DNA of 64,000 nucleotides from Hyphomicrobiales bacterium (GTDB taxonomy: Bacteria > Pseudomonadota > Alphaproteobacteria > Rhizobiales > Beijerinckiaceae). Numbering within the stretch: the first letter of the stretch is position 1; each line of letters begins with the position of its first letter. The stretch is taken from the NCBI GenBank assembly GCA_027489535.1, contig JAIXZO010000017.1, positions 62,001 through 126,000 of the forward strand, in the 5' to 3' direction. A program made the translations under genes and the position numbers. Below, one piece after another: positions 25,832 to 34,040 of this stretch. Under the pieces are notes generated by a model. It saw only the letters and a program-made list of their open reading frames with translations, ran no database searches and had not been told where the DNA came from.

Positions 25832-27274
25832 GTGGCGACGCGCGGACTTCTGACGGAACTCGCCTATGAGGCGTCGCTGTCGCTGCGCGCGACGGCGGAT
25901 GCCGTCGCGGGCTTGCGCGAACCGACGCTGCGCATCGGCGTGACCGGCCTGTCGCGTTCGGGCAAGACGGTGTTCATCACCGCGCTCGTGCATGCGTTGA
26001 CGACGGGGGCCCGACTGCCGGTGTTTCGGGCCGGTTCGGAAGGCCGCGTGCGCCGCGCGGGGCTCGAAGAGCAGCCCGATGACGTGGTGCCGCGCTTTGC
26101 CTTCGAGGATCACTTGGCCGCGATGACGGGCCCGGACCGGCATTGGCCGCGCTCGACCGACCGGATTTCCGAGCTGCGCCTGGTCGTCGAATATGAAAGC
26201 CGGACGGCATGGCTGAAGGGGCCGAAGCGGCTGACGCTCGACATCGTCGACTATCCCGGGGAGTGGCTGCTCGATCTCGCCTTGCTGGATCGCGGCTATC
26301 GGCAATGGTCGGAGGAGGCGCTTGCGGCGGCGCGGCTCGGCCGTCGCGCAGTGCTCTTCGGCGAATTCCGCGCCTTCATCGACAAGCTCGACCCTGCGGC
26401 CCCCGCGTCCGAGCCGGACGCCCAACGCGCTGCGGAGCTGTTTCGCTCGGCGCTGGTGGCGGCGAGAGCGGAGCCTTACGGCTTTTCCGCGCTGCCGCCC
26501 GGGCGGTTCCTGATGCCGGGCGATCTCGCGGGATCGCCCGCCTTGACCTTCGCGCCGCTGCCGACGGGGGAGGGGCTTCCCGTTCCGGGCTCGCTCGGCG
26601 CATTGATGGCGCGGCGCTACGAGGCCTATGTGGGGCAGGTGGTGCGGCCCTTCTTCCGCGACCACTTCGCGCGGCTCGACCGCCAGATCGTGCTGGTCGA
26701 CCTGCTCTCGGCGCTCAATACCAGCCCCGAAGCCGTGCGCGATCTGGAAACGGCGCTGAGCGGCGTCCTTGCGGTGTTGCGGCCGGGCAGGAACACGCTG
26801 CTGTCGCGGCTGTTCCGGCCCCGCATCGAACGCGTGATGTTCGCGGCGACCAAGGCGGACCTGCTGCATCGCAACGATCACGACCGGTTGGAAGCGGTGC
26901 TGCGCACGGTGGTGGACCGCGCCGCCGCGCGCGCCGAGACGGAGGGCGCGGCGGTGGACGTCGCCGCGCTGTCGTCGATCCGTGCCACGCGCGAAGCGCT
27001 GGTGCGGCACGGCGGCCGCGAACTGCCGGCCGTCGTCGGCGTACCGGAAGCGGGCGAGATCATCGACGGCAAGCGGTTCGACGGAACGGAGGAGGCGGCG
27101 ATCGACCCGGGCGAACTGCCCGACGACCCCGCCGCCGCCCTGACCGGCCACGCGCTCGAAGGGGCGTTGCGTTTCGTGCGCTTCCGCCCGCCCGCTGCGG
27201 AGCCCGGCCGGCCCCGGTCTCACATCCGCCTCGACCGCGTGCTGGAATTCCTGATCGGAGACCGGCTGGCATGA
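25832..27274 (+). CDS. YcjX-like P-loop NTPase (DUF463)
   Basis: GTPase-like protein of 480 residues. Walker A is GLSRSGKT at residues 39-46, and the switch-like DIVDYPGEWLLDL and KADLLHRND fit a GTPase fold. It is the DUF463/YcjX family, found next to YcjF-type membrane proteins in stress-induced operons. The likely start is GTG at 25832, 5 bp after the phosphatase stop; the frame is open much further upstream but only as a shadow of the phosphatase gene. The stop overlaps the ATG of the DUF697 gene, so the pair is translationally coupled. Confidence 0.9.
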   Translation: MATRGLLTELAYEASLSLRATADAVAGLREPTLRIGVTGLSRSGKTVFITALVHALTTGARLPVFRAGSEGRVRRAGLEEQPDDVVPRFAFEDHLAAMTGPDRHWPRSTDRISELRLVVEYESRTAWLKGPKRLTLDIVDYPGEWLLDLALLDRGYRQWSEEALAAARLGRRAVLFGEFRAFIDKLDPAAPASEPDAQRAAELFRSALVAARAEPYGFSALPPGRFLMPGDLAGSPALTFAPLPTGEGLPVPGSLGALMARRYEAYVGQVVRPFFRDHFARLDRQIVLVDLLSALNTSPEAVRDLETALSGVLAVLRPGRNTLLSRLFRPRIERVMFAATKADLLHRNDHDRLEAVLRTVVDRAAARAETEGAAVDVAALSSIRATREALVRHGGRELPAVVGVPEAGEIIDGKRFDGTEEAAIDPGELPDDPAAALTGHALEGALRFVRFRPPAAEPGRPRSHIRLDRVLEFLIGDRLA

Positions 27275-28257
27275 CACGCATTCCGCGCGCCTTCCGCAGC
27301 GACGACCCGAGCGTGATCATCGCCGCGCCCGAACCCGTCCATCTTCCCGCGACGCCGGACGTGTTCCCGGTCGCTCCCCCGCGCCGGTTTCCCTCGCTCG
27401 GATCGATCCTCGCGTCGTCAGTTTTGGGATTGATCGGGCTTTGGTTCGTCACGAGCGTCGAAGGTTTCGTGCGGGATATGATCGCGCGCTCGCCTGTGCT
27501 GGGCTGGGCGGCCGCGGCGCTCGCCTTCGCGGCTGCGGCCGCGACGCTGGCCTTGATCGTCCGCGAACTCCGCGCAATCGCCCGCGCGGCTTCGATTTCC
27601 GAAATGCGGGACTTGGCCGCGCGCGCCCTCGTCGGCGACGCCGCCGCCGACGGGCGCACCGTTCTCGCGGGGCTCGACGACCTCTATGCGCGGCGACCTG
27701 AGACCGCGCGGGGCCGAGCGCGGCTCATCGAGACGCGCGCCGACGTGATCGACGGCGCCGATTTGGTGCGACTGGCGGAGCGCGAGCTGATGCCGGGGCT
27801 CGACGCGCGCGCGGCGGCCGCCATCTCCACGGCTGCGAAACGCGTGTCCGTGGCGACGGCCGTCGCGCCGCGCGCTTTGCTCGACGTCTTCATCGTGGGG
27901 GCGCAGTCGCTTCGTCTGGTGCGCGACATCGCGTTGATCTACGGCGCGCGGCCCGGAACGGCGGGCTTCCTCCGCATCCTGCGCGCGGTCGCGGGTCATC
28001 TCGTCGTCACGGGCGGCATCGCGGTCGGCGATTCGTTCATCCAGCAGGTGGTGGGCCACGGCTTGGCGGCGAGATTGTCCGCGCGACTCGGCGAGGGCGT
28101 GCTCAACGGCCTGCTGACGGCCCGGGTGGGCCTGGCCGCGCTCGACGTCTGCCGCCCGCTTCCATTCGTCGCGCTCAAGCGCCCCGGACTGCGGGACGTG
28201 GCCGGCGGGCTGTTCGAAAAGGGCGACGAACACGAAACCACGGCCGAGCCGCGTTGA
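27271..28257 (+). CDS. YcjF/TIGR01620-like membrane protein (DUF697)
   Basis: Inner-membrane protein of 328 residues. After a proline-rich N-terminus (residues 1-45) come two membrane helices near residues 48-66 and 76-95, then a helical soluble part with ALVGDAAADGRTVLAGLDDLY and a C-terminal hydrophobic DUF697 region (ALLDVFIVGAQSLRLVRDIALIY). It partners with the YcjX-like NTPase encoded immediately before it (ATGA overlap). The partners are known as a conserved pair of unknown function. Confidence 0.87.
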   Translation: MTRIPRAFRSDDPSVIIAAPEPVHLPATPDVFPVAPPRRFPSLGSILASSVLGLIGLWFVTSVEGFVRDMIARSPVLGWAAAALAFAAAAATLALIVRELRAIARAASISEMRDLAARALVGDAAADGRTVLAGLDDLYARRPETARGRARLIETRADVIDGADLVRLAERELMPGLDARAAAAISTAAKRVSVATAVAPRALLDVFIVGAQSLRLVRDIALIYGARPGTAGFLRILRAVAGHLVVTGGIAVGDSFIQQVVGHGLAARLSARLGEGVLNGLLTARVGLAALDVCRPLPFVALKRPGLRDVAGGLFEKGDEHETTAEPR

Positions 28258-28367
28258 TTTTCAATCGATCGCGGAACCTCGGCTTCGGCCGTGCATACCC
28301 CTTCGGACGGACCCGACAGGCCTTTCGAAGGCTTCAAAAGAGCCTCAAATGAGGCTTCGCGGCCCGG

Positions 28368-28396
28368 TTGCGACCGGGGAAGCCCGTCGATATAGT
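28368..28396 (+). promoter_or_regulatory. Predicted sigma-70 promoter of dksA
   Basis: TTGCGA at 28368-28373 and TATAGT at 28391-28396, with a 17-bp spacer. This puts transcription start near 28403, 30 bases before the dksA ATG. A short hairpin (AGCCTC / GAGGCT, 28341-28356) lies just upstream. Confidence 0.5.
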
Positions 28397-28432
28397 CCGC
28401 GCGAATTTCAGGGGTCCTACCGGCAGGGGACA

Positions 28433-28879
28433 ATGACGGCGGCAGTCGGAAAGATCACACATTCGAAGATCGTGCTCGACGAGTCTTATCGCCCGTCCGA
28501 GGACGAAACCTTCATGAACGAGCGTCAGCGGGAGTATTTCCGCCGGAAGCTGCTCGATTGGAAGGACGACATTCTCCGGGAAGCGCGCGAGACCCTCGTG
28601 GCGCTTCAGACCGAGAACGAAAACCACCCCGACCTCGCGGACAGGGCCTCTTCGGAGACCGACCGCGCGATCGAACTGCGTGCCCGCGACCGCCAGCGCA
28701 AGCTGATCTCGAAAATCGATGCCGCGCTCTCGCGCATCGACGACGGGACATACGGCTATTGCGAAGAGACCGGCGAGCCCATCTCGCTGCGTCGCCTCGA
28801 AGCCCGGCCGATCGCCACCCTGTCGCTCGAAGCTCAGGAGCGCCACGAGCGCAACGAGCGCGTCTATCGCGACGATTGA
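28433..28879 (+). CDS. dksA: RNA polymerase-binding transcription factor DksA
   Basis: Stringent-response cofactor of RNA polymerase, 148 residues. The coiled-coil part includes RQREYFRRKLLDWKDDILREA, and the C-terminus has TYGYCEETGEPISLRRLEAR and SLEAQERHER. The acidic tip expected between the coils is present (ASSETDRAIELRARDRQRKL). In E. coli the zinc site has four cysteines; here only the first remains, which is the usual state in Rhizobiales. The ATG at 28433 gives the family-like start MTAAVGKITHSKIVLDESY and is preceded by CAGGGGA. A strong terminator follows. Confidence 0.93.
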   Translation: MTAAVGKITHSKIVLDESYRPSEDETFMNERQREYFRRKLLDWKDDILREARETLVALQTENENHPDLADRASSETDRAIELRARDRQRKLISKIDAALSRIDDGTYGYCEETGEPISLRRLEARPIATLSLEAQERHERNERVYRDD

Positions 28880-28900
28880 TCGGCTGCCTCAAGCCTCAAT

Positions 28901-28930
28901 GAAAAAGCCCTCCGAACGGAGGGCTTTTTC
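28901..28930. terminator. Bidirectional intrinsic terminator after dksA
   Basis: Perfect 13-bp stem GAAAAAGCCCTCC / GGAGGGCTTTTTC with a GAAC loop. The A-run on one side and the T-run on the other make it an efficient terminator for dksA (plus strand) and for the gene at 28966-29889 (minus strand). Confidence 0.93.
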
Positions 28931-28965
28931 ATTGGTGATCCGGGATGTTCCGCCGCTCGATCGTC

Positions 28966-29889
28966 TCAGGTCTTGGGCTTATCACGCCCCAACAGCCTGC
29001 GGATTTCCTCTTCGAAGGGATCGCCCGCGCGCGTCAGTCCGGCATCGTCGCCGCCGGCCTGTTCGCCCTCGACCGGGGTCGATGCCTCCGCCGCGCGCGG
29101 TTCCGGCACTGCGGCGACCGGGTCCACCGGCACGGACTGCGCCGGTGCGGCGGCGGGCGGGCGCATCGACGCCGTCCGCTTCAACGCCTCTTCCAGCTTT
29201 CGCGTCATCTCCGAGAAATCCGCTTCTGAAGCGGCCGGCGGCGGCGACGTCACGATTGCGGCGGGCTCCGACACGGGCTCCGGCGCGGGCGTCGGAACGG
29301 TAGGCGGCGCAGGCTGCCGGATCTCGCGGGTAGGCATGTCGACCCGCGGCTCGGTCTGCTGCGGCGGCGCGGGCGGCATCACGTTCGGCGCGGTGCGTGC
29401 CGCCGTGCGGGGCGGCATGAAGGTTTCGACGCCGACCGGGATGGTGGGAGCCGCAACCTCGGGGCGGCCGGCCAAAGGCGGGACGGGCATCTCGAAGCGG
29501 TCCGTACGGGACGGAGCCTCGGCGCGCCGCGGCTCGGGTCGCGGGGACATGTCGACGAAAGGAGCGGCATCCAGCTTCGGTTCGTCCACGATGGGCGAGG
29601 GAAATCCCGCGCGCGTCTCTGGGATGGAAAGATCCGCCTTCAGCAGCACGTCCGAACCGCCGCCGACCAGCACGAGGTGATCGGCACCGTCGCAGCGCAC
29701 GATCAACAGGCGACGCTGATCATCGATCTCGCGGGTTTCGACGATCGAAAGACGATGTCCCTGGCCCGATCCATGCCGACCGGACCGGCGCGAGCGCCGC
29801 CGCAAAGCCCAAGCGAGGAGAATCGCGGTCAATGCGAGCACTCCGAAGGCGATCATCCACCCCGTCGGTCCCGGCAACGCGTTGCCCAT
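28966..29889 (-). CDS. FliO-like single-pass membrane protein
   Basis: Protein of 307 residues: a membrane helix near the N-terminus (GWMIAFGVLALTAILLAWAL, about residues 10-30), then a basic stretch and a compact domain LSIVETREIDDQRRLLIVRC followed by DGADHLVLVGGGSDVLL, which is the cytoplasmic FliO fold. The remaining two thirds (from about residue 90) are proline-rich and look disordered. I choose the ATG at 29889 because GGGAGG stands just before it; the open frame starts at 29925. FliO helps assemble the flagellar export gate, but no other flagellar gene is near, so the role in flagella is uncertain. Confidence 0.7.
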   Translation of the reverse strand: MGNALPGPTGWMIAFGVLALTAILLAWALRRRSRRSGRHGSGQGHRLSIVETREIDDQRRLLIVRCDGADHLVLVGGGSDVLLKADLSIPETRAGFPSPIVDEPKLDAAPFVDMSPRPEPRRAEAPSRTDRFEMPVPPLAGRPEVAAPTIPVGVETFMPPRTAARTAPNVMPPAPPQQTEPRVDMPTREIRQPAPPTVPTPAPEPVSEPAAIVTSPPPAASEADFSEMTRKLEEALKRTASMRPPAAAPAQSVPVDPVAAVPEPRAAEASTPVEGEQAGGDDAGLTRAGDPFEEEIRRLLGRDKPKT

Positions 29890-30090
29890 GTCAGCCTCCC
29901 CGTGCAGCGCCCGAAGGGCGATCATGACCGGTTACATCAAGCGCGGACGCATCGGCGTCAAGCGCCGCGTCGCCTTCCGGCGAAGTCCTTTACTTTGGGT
30001 TGGGACTCGCTCAGGTAAAACGGGACGATCATTTTTGAGTTGCTTGAGAGTGCGGCCCCTTGCGAGGCCGTCGCGCCACGCGGGATTGAA

Positions 30091-32607
30091 ATGGACGACA
30101 GCCCCGGCGACATCGCCATCGATCGGTCGCGTCGGCAGGGCAGCCCGGGATTGCTGCTTGGGCTCGCGGGCGCGCTCGTCGGCAGCGCCGTAGCCCTGTC
30201 CTACGTCTCGGACGAGACGATCCAGCCCTTCATCCTCGGCTTTCTCGCCGTTCTGGCCGTGGCGGGCGTTTTCGGCCTGTTCGCCTTCGCCACCGGCTTC
30301 GTCGAAACCGCCGGCCGCGTACGCGGCGACGATCTGACCAAGGAAATGGTCGACGCTTCGGGCGAGGGGCTCGTGGTGGTCGAGTCCGTCGGTCGCGTTC
30401 TCTATGCGAACCCCGCTTACGTCCGCATGTCCGGCGGCGATGCGGCAGGGGACGTGCGGAACGTGGAGCGCCTGCTGTCCGGCGGCGCGGACGTGTCCGA
30501 GGCCGTGTACCGCTTGGCGCAGGCCGCCCGCGAGGGCCGTGCCGCGCTCGAGGAAATCCGGCTCTCGCCGCCGCTCGATGCCGCTGACGGCGTGGCTTGG
30601 TACCGCATAAAGGTCGTTCCGCTTCGTCGCGGCGGGCGGCGCAGGGCTGCTCTGTGGAGCGTCGCCGACGTGACGCGCGAGCGTCAGCGGCAGGAAAACG
30701 TCTTCCAGGAACTGCAGCACGCCATCGACTATCTCGACCATGCCCCGGCTGGCTTCCTGTCCGTGACGCCCGAGGGCGAGATCGTCTACATGAACGCGAC
30801 GCTCGCCGGGTGGCTCGAGGAAGACCTCGCCAAGGTCGGCGCGGGCGGCGTCTCGCTCGAACAGGTGGTGGTCGGCCAAGCGGGCGTGCTGCTGCGCAAT
30901 CCCCACGGCCGGGCGGGCGAAGTCCGCACGCAGACCATCGACATCGATCTGCGCAAGCGCAGCGGCGGCGCATTGCCGGTCCGCCTCGTGCATCGCGTCG
31001 CGTTCGGCGCGGACGGCGCGCCCGGCCCCTCGCGGACGCTGGTTCTCGACCGCACGTCCGGCGAGGAGGGGTTCGATGCCCAGCGCGCCGCGGAAGTGCG
31101 CTTCTTCCGCTTCTTCCACAACGCCCCCATCGCCATCGTCACGGTGGACGGCGAAGGCCGGATCGTGCGCGCCAACGCCCGCTTCGCGCATGTCTTCGGC
31201 GCGTCGCTCGAAGGAGCGGAAGGCCGCAGCATCCTCGACGTGTTCACGCCCGACGAGCGCCAGAAGATGCTCGACGCGATCAAGACCGCCTCGACCAACA
31301 AGGGCGGCAGCAGCCCGCTCGATCTCGCTCTGGCGGCGACCGAGCAGTCCGCGCGCATCTTCGTGACCGGCGTCGACACTCGCGGCGACGAATCCGGCGA
31401 AGCGGCGATCATATACGCCATCGATACGACCGAGCAGCGCGCGCTCGAGGCGCAATTCGCGCAAGCGCAGAAGATGCAGGCGGTCGGCGAACTGGCCGGC
31501 GGCATCGCGCACGACTTCAACAACGTTCTGCAAGGCATTCTGGGATATGCGGATCTCTTGTTGGTCAGCCATCGGCCGACCGATCCGTCCTTCCAGGACA
31601 TCATGCAGATCAAGCAGAACGCGACCCGCGCCGCCGGGCTCGTGCGGCAGCTGCTCGCCTTCTCGCGCCGGCAGACGCTGCGGCCGCAAATGGTGCAGCT
31701 CACCGATCTCGTCTCCGACCTGTCGAACCTGCTGCGCCGCCTCTTGGGCGAGAAGATCCCCATCGAGATCCGTCATGGCCGCGATCTGTGGCCGGTGATG
31801 GCGGACCCCGCGCAGTTCGAGCAGGCCATCGTGAATTTGGCCGTGAACGCCCGCGACGCGATGGGCGAGGGCGGGCGGCTTTCGATCCGCACGCGCAACA
31901 TCGGCCCGGAGGAATGCGGCGAGTTCGGCGACGCGACGCTGCCCGCGGCCGATTACGTGCTCGTGGAAATCGAGGATACGGGCACGGGCATCTCGCCCGA
32001 GGTGCTCGACAAGATCTTCCAGCCGTTCTTCACCACCAAGGAGGTCGGCAAGGGCACCGGCCTCGGCCTTTCGATGGTCTACGGCTTCGTCAAGCAATCC
32101 GGCGGCACGGTGTATTGCGACAGCGAAGTGGGGCGCGGTACGCGCTTCCGCATCCTGCTGCCGCGCCATATCGAGACCGAGGCGGATGCAGCGACGCCGA
32201 CGGAAGACCGCGGCGACAAGGCCAAGCCCGCGGCCGACATGACCGGCGCCGGGACGATCCTGCTCGTCGAGGACGAGGAAGCCGTCCGCGCATTCGGCGC
32301 GCGTGCCTTGGCGCAGCGCGGCTACACGGTGCTGGAGGCAGGATCGGGCGTCGAAGCGCTCGAAGTGATCGAGGAGCACGGCGAAGTCGATCTGATCGTC
32401 TCCGACGTCGTGATGCCCGAGATGGACGGGCCGTCGCTGCTGCGTGAACTGCGCAAACGCGGCATTCAGGCCAAGATCGTCTTCGTGTCGGGTTATGCCG
32501 AAGATGCCTTCCGCAAAAACCTGCCGGAAGGCGAGGAATTCGGCTTCCTGCCGAAGCCCTTCACGCTCAAGCAACTCATCGAAACGGTGAAGGGCGCGCT
32601 CGCCTGA
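30091..32607 (+). CDS. cckA: Cell-cycle hybrid histidine kinase CckA
   Basis: Membrane-bound hybrid kinase/phosphatase of 838 residues that feeds the ChpT-CtrA phosphorelay in alphaproteobacteria. Two membrane helices (about residues 18-38 and 44-66) are followed by three PAS-like regions (about 85-190, 215-330, 335-455). The kinase core has His474 in [20 protein letters not shown], the G-rich ATP lid [20 protein letters not shown], and a C-terminal receiver with Asp772 in [11 protein letters not shown] take ATG at 30091; an in-frame TTG at 30040 is a longer alternative. It lies before recA and diverges from the FliO-like gene. ChpT, CtrA and DivL are not in the window. Confidence 0.96.
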   Translation: MDDSPGDIAIDRSRRQGSPGLLLGLAGALVGSAVALSYVSDETIQPFILGFLAVLAVAGVFGLFAFATGFVETAGRVRGDDLTKEMVDASGEGLVVVESVGRVLYANPAYVRMSGGDAAGDVRNVERLLSGGADVSEAVYRLAQAAREGRAALEEIRLSPPLDAADGVAWYRIKVVPLRRGGRRRAALWSVADVTRERQRQENVFQELQHAIDYLDHAPAGFLSVTPEGEIVYMNATLAGWLEEDLAKVGAGGVSLEQVVVGQAGVLLRNPHGRAGEVRTQTIDIDLRKRSGGALPVRLVHRVAFGADGAPGPSRTLVLDRTSGEEGFDAQRAAEVRFFRFFHNAPIAIVTVDGEGRIVRANARFAHVFGASLEGAEGRSILDVFTPDERQKMLDAIKTASTNKGGSSPLDLALAATEQSARIFVTGVDTRGDESGEAAIIYAIDTTEQRALEAQFAQAQKMQAVGELAGGIAHDFNNVLQGILGYADLLLVSHRPTDPSFQDIMQIKQNATRAAGLVRQLLAFSRRQTLRPQMVQLTDLVSDLSNLLRRLLGEKIPIEIRHGRDLWPVMADPAQFEQAIVNLAVNARDAMGEGGRLSIRTRNIGPEECGEFGDATLPAADYVLVEIEDTGTGISPEVLDKIFQPFFTTKEVGKGTGLGLSMVYGFVKQSGGTVYCDSEVGRGTRFRILLPRHIETEADAATPTEDRGDKAKPAADMTGAGTILLVEDEEAVRAFGARALAQRGYTVLEAGSGVEALEVIEEHGEVDLIVSDVVMPEMDGPSLLRELRKRGIQAKIVFVSGYAEDAFRKNLPEGEEFGFLPKPFTLKQLIETVKGALA

Positions 32608-32646
32608 GCCCCCTTCGTTCCCTGGCGCTCATTTTGGGCATAGCCG

Positions 32647-32661
32647 GAACAAAAAAAGAAC
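32647..32661 (+). promoter_or_regulatory. SOS (LexA) box of recA
   Basis: GAACAAAAAAAGAAC, that is GAAC-N7-GAAC, the direct-repeat LexA box of alphaproteobacteria (GTTC-N7-GTTC on the other strand). It lies 84 bp before the recA ATG. A TTGGCG at 32662-32667 directly follows and could be the -35 box, so bound LexA would block the polymerase. Confidence 0.85.
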
Positions 32662-32744
32662 TTGGCGTTTGGAACAAACCGTGATCAATTTCGCTCAGAG
32701 CCGTTGAGACTCACCGAATCGTCTGCCATAAGGAGCCTACGGGC

Positions 32745-33830
32745 ATGTCCCAATCAGCACTCCGACTCGTCGAAGGACAATCCATGGACAAGGCCAAGGC
32801 CCTGGACGCCGCGCTTTCCCAAATCGAGCGCGCGTTCGGCAAGGGCTCCATCATGCGGCTCGGCAAGAACGAGAAGTCGGTGGAGATCGATACGGTATCG
32901 ACGGGCTCCATCGGCCTCGACATCGCGCTCGGCGTCGGCGGCCTGCCGCGCGGTCGCGTGGTGGAAATCTACGGTCCGGAATCCTCGGGCAAGACGACCT
33001 TGGCTCTTCACACCGTTGCCGAGGCCCAGAAGAAGGGCGGCGTCTGCGGCTTCATCGACGCCGAGCACGCTCTCGATCCGATCTACGCCAAGAAGCTCGG
33101 CGTGAATCTCGAAGATCTCCTGATCTCGCAGCCCGACACGGGCGAGCAGGCCTTGGAGATCGTCGACACGCTGGTTCGCTCCGGCGCGCTCGACGTGCTC
33201 GTCGTCGACTCGGTGGCCGCGCTCGTTCCGCGCGCCGAAATCGAAGGCGAGATGGGCGACGTGCAGCCGGGCCTGCAGGCGCGACTGATGAGTCAGGCGT
33301 TGCGCAAGCTGACGGCGTCGATCTCGCGCTCGAACTGCATGGTCATCTTCATCAACCAGATCCGCATGAAGATCGGCGTGATGTACGGCTCGCCCGAGAC
33401 GACCACGGGCGGCAACGCGCTGAAGTTCTACGCCTCGGTCCGCCTCGACATCCGCCGCATCGGCTCCATCAAGGAGCGCGAAGAGGTCGTGGGCAACACC
33501 ACCCGCGTGAAGGTCGTCAAGAACAAGGTCGCTCCGCCCTTCAAGCAGGTCGAGTTCGACATCATGTACGGCGAGGGCGTCTCCAAATTCGGCGAACTCA
33601 TCGATCTGGGCGTCAAGGCGGGCATCGTGGACAAGTCGGGCGCTTGGTTCTCCTACGACTCGACGCGTCTCGGGCAGGGACGCGAGAACGCCAAGCTGTT
33701 CCTCAAGGCGAACCCCGACGTGGCGGCCCGCATCGAGGCGCAGATCCGTCAGAACTCCGGTCTCATCGCGGATCGCATCCTCGACGGCGTCGAGCCCACC
33801 GCCGAGGATCTCGACGAAGGCGCGGCCTGA
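32745..33830 (+). CDS. recA: Recombinase RecA
   Basis: Strand-exchange protein and LexA co-protease, 361 residues. Walker A is GPESSGKTT (residues 77-85), and further family blocks are [49 protein letters not shown] and [18 protein letters not shown]. The ATG at 32745 gives [20 protein letters not shown], the N-terminus seen in Rhizobiales, with AAGGAG 12 bp before it; Met14 is a possible internal start. A LexA box precedes it and a terminator follows at 33872. Confidence 0.98.
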   Translation: MSQSALRLVEGQSMDKAKALDAALSQIERAFGKGSIMRLGKNEKSVEIDTVSTGSIGLDIALGVGGLPRGRVVEIYGPESSGKTTLALHTVAEAQKKGGVCGFIDAEHALDPIYAKKLGVNLEDLLISQPDTGEQALEIVDTLVRSGALDVLVVDSVAALVPRAEIEGEMGDVQPGLQARLMSQALRKLTASISRSNCMVIFINQIRMKIGVMYGSPETTTGGNALKFYASVRLDIRRIGSIKEREEVVGNTTRVKVVKNKVAPPFKQVEFDIMYGEGVSKFGELIDLGVKAGIVDKSGAWFSYDSTRLGQGRENAKLFLKANPDVAARIEAQIRQNSGLIADRILDGVEPTAEDLDEGAA

Positions 33831-33871
33831 TCGCGCCGGGCTTTCGGGCGCAGCCGCGCCTCGAACACGAG

Positions 33872-33898
33872 AGGGCGTCCGTTTCGGGCGCCCTTTTT
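33872..33898 (+). terminator. Intrinsic terminator of recA
   Basis: Stem AGGGCGTCC / GGGCGCCCT (9 pairs, one G-U) with a 5-base loop at 33872-33894, running into five T residues. It ends 42 bp after the recA stop codon. Confidence 0.85.
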
Positions 33899-34040
33899 CG
33901 TGGCGAAGTTCCTTTTTCGGCAGGGACGCCCCGCCGACGGCGTCGCGCGTCTCGACAGCACCGCCGCGCAACACTATGAACGATCCCATGTTTTACGCGG
34001 AACGGCTCGCCGTTGCCCTCGTCTTCAGGACCCGGAGCCC

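Noticed and set aside
28341-28356. AGCCTC/GAGGCT hairpin as terminator of the DUF697 gene
   Set aside because: Six pairs and no T-run; may be chance, so only mentioned with the dksA promoter.
29932-32574. An 880-codon frame antisense to cckA
   Set aside because: cckA has clear kinase and receiver motifs; the antisense frame has none.
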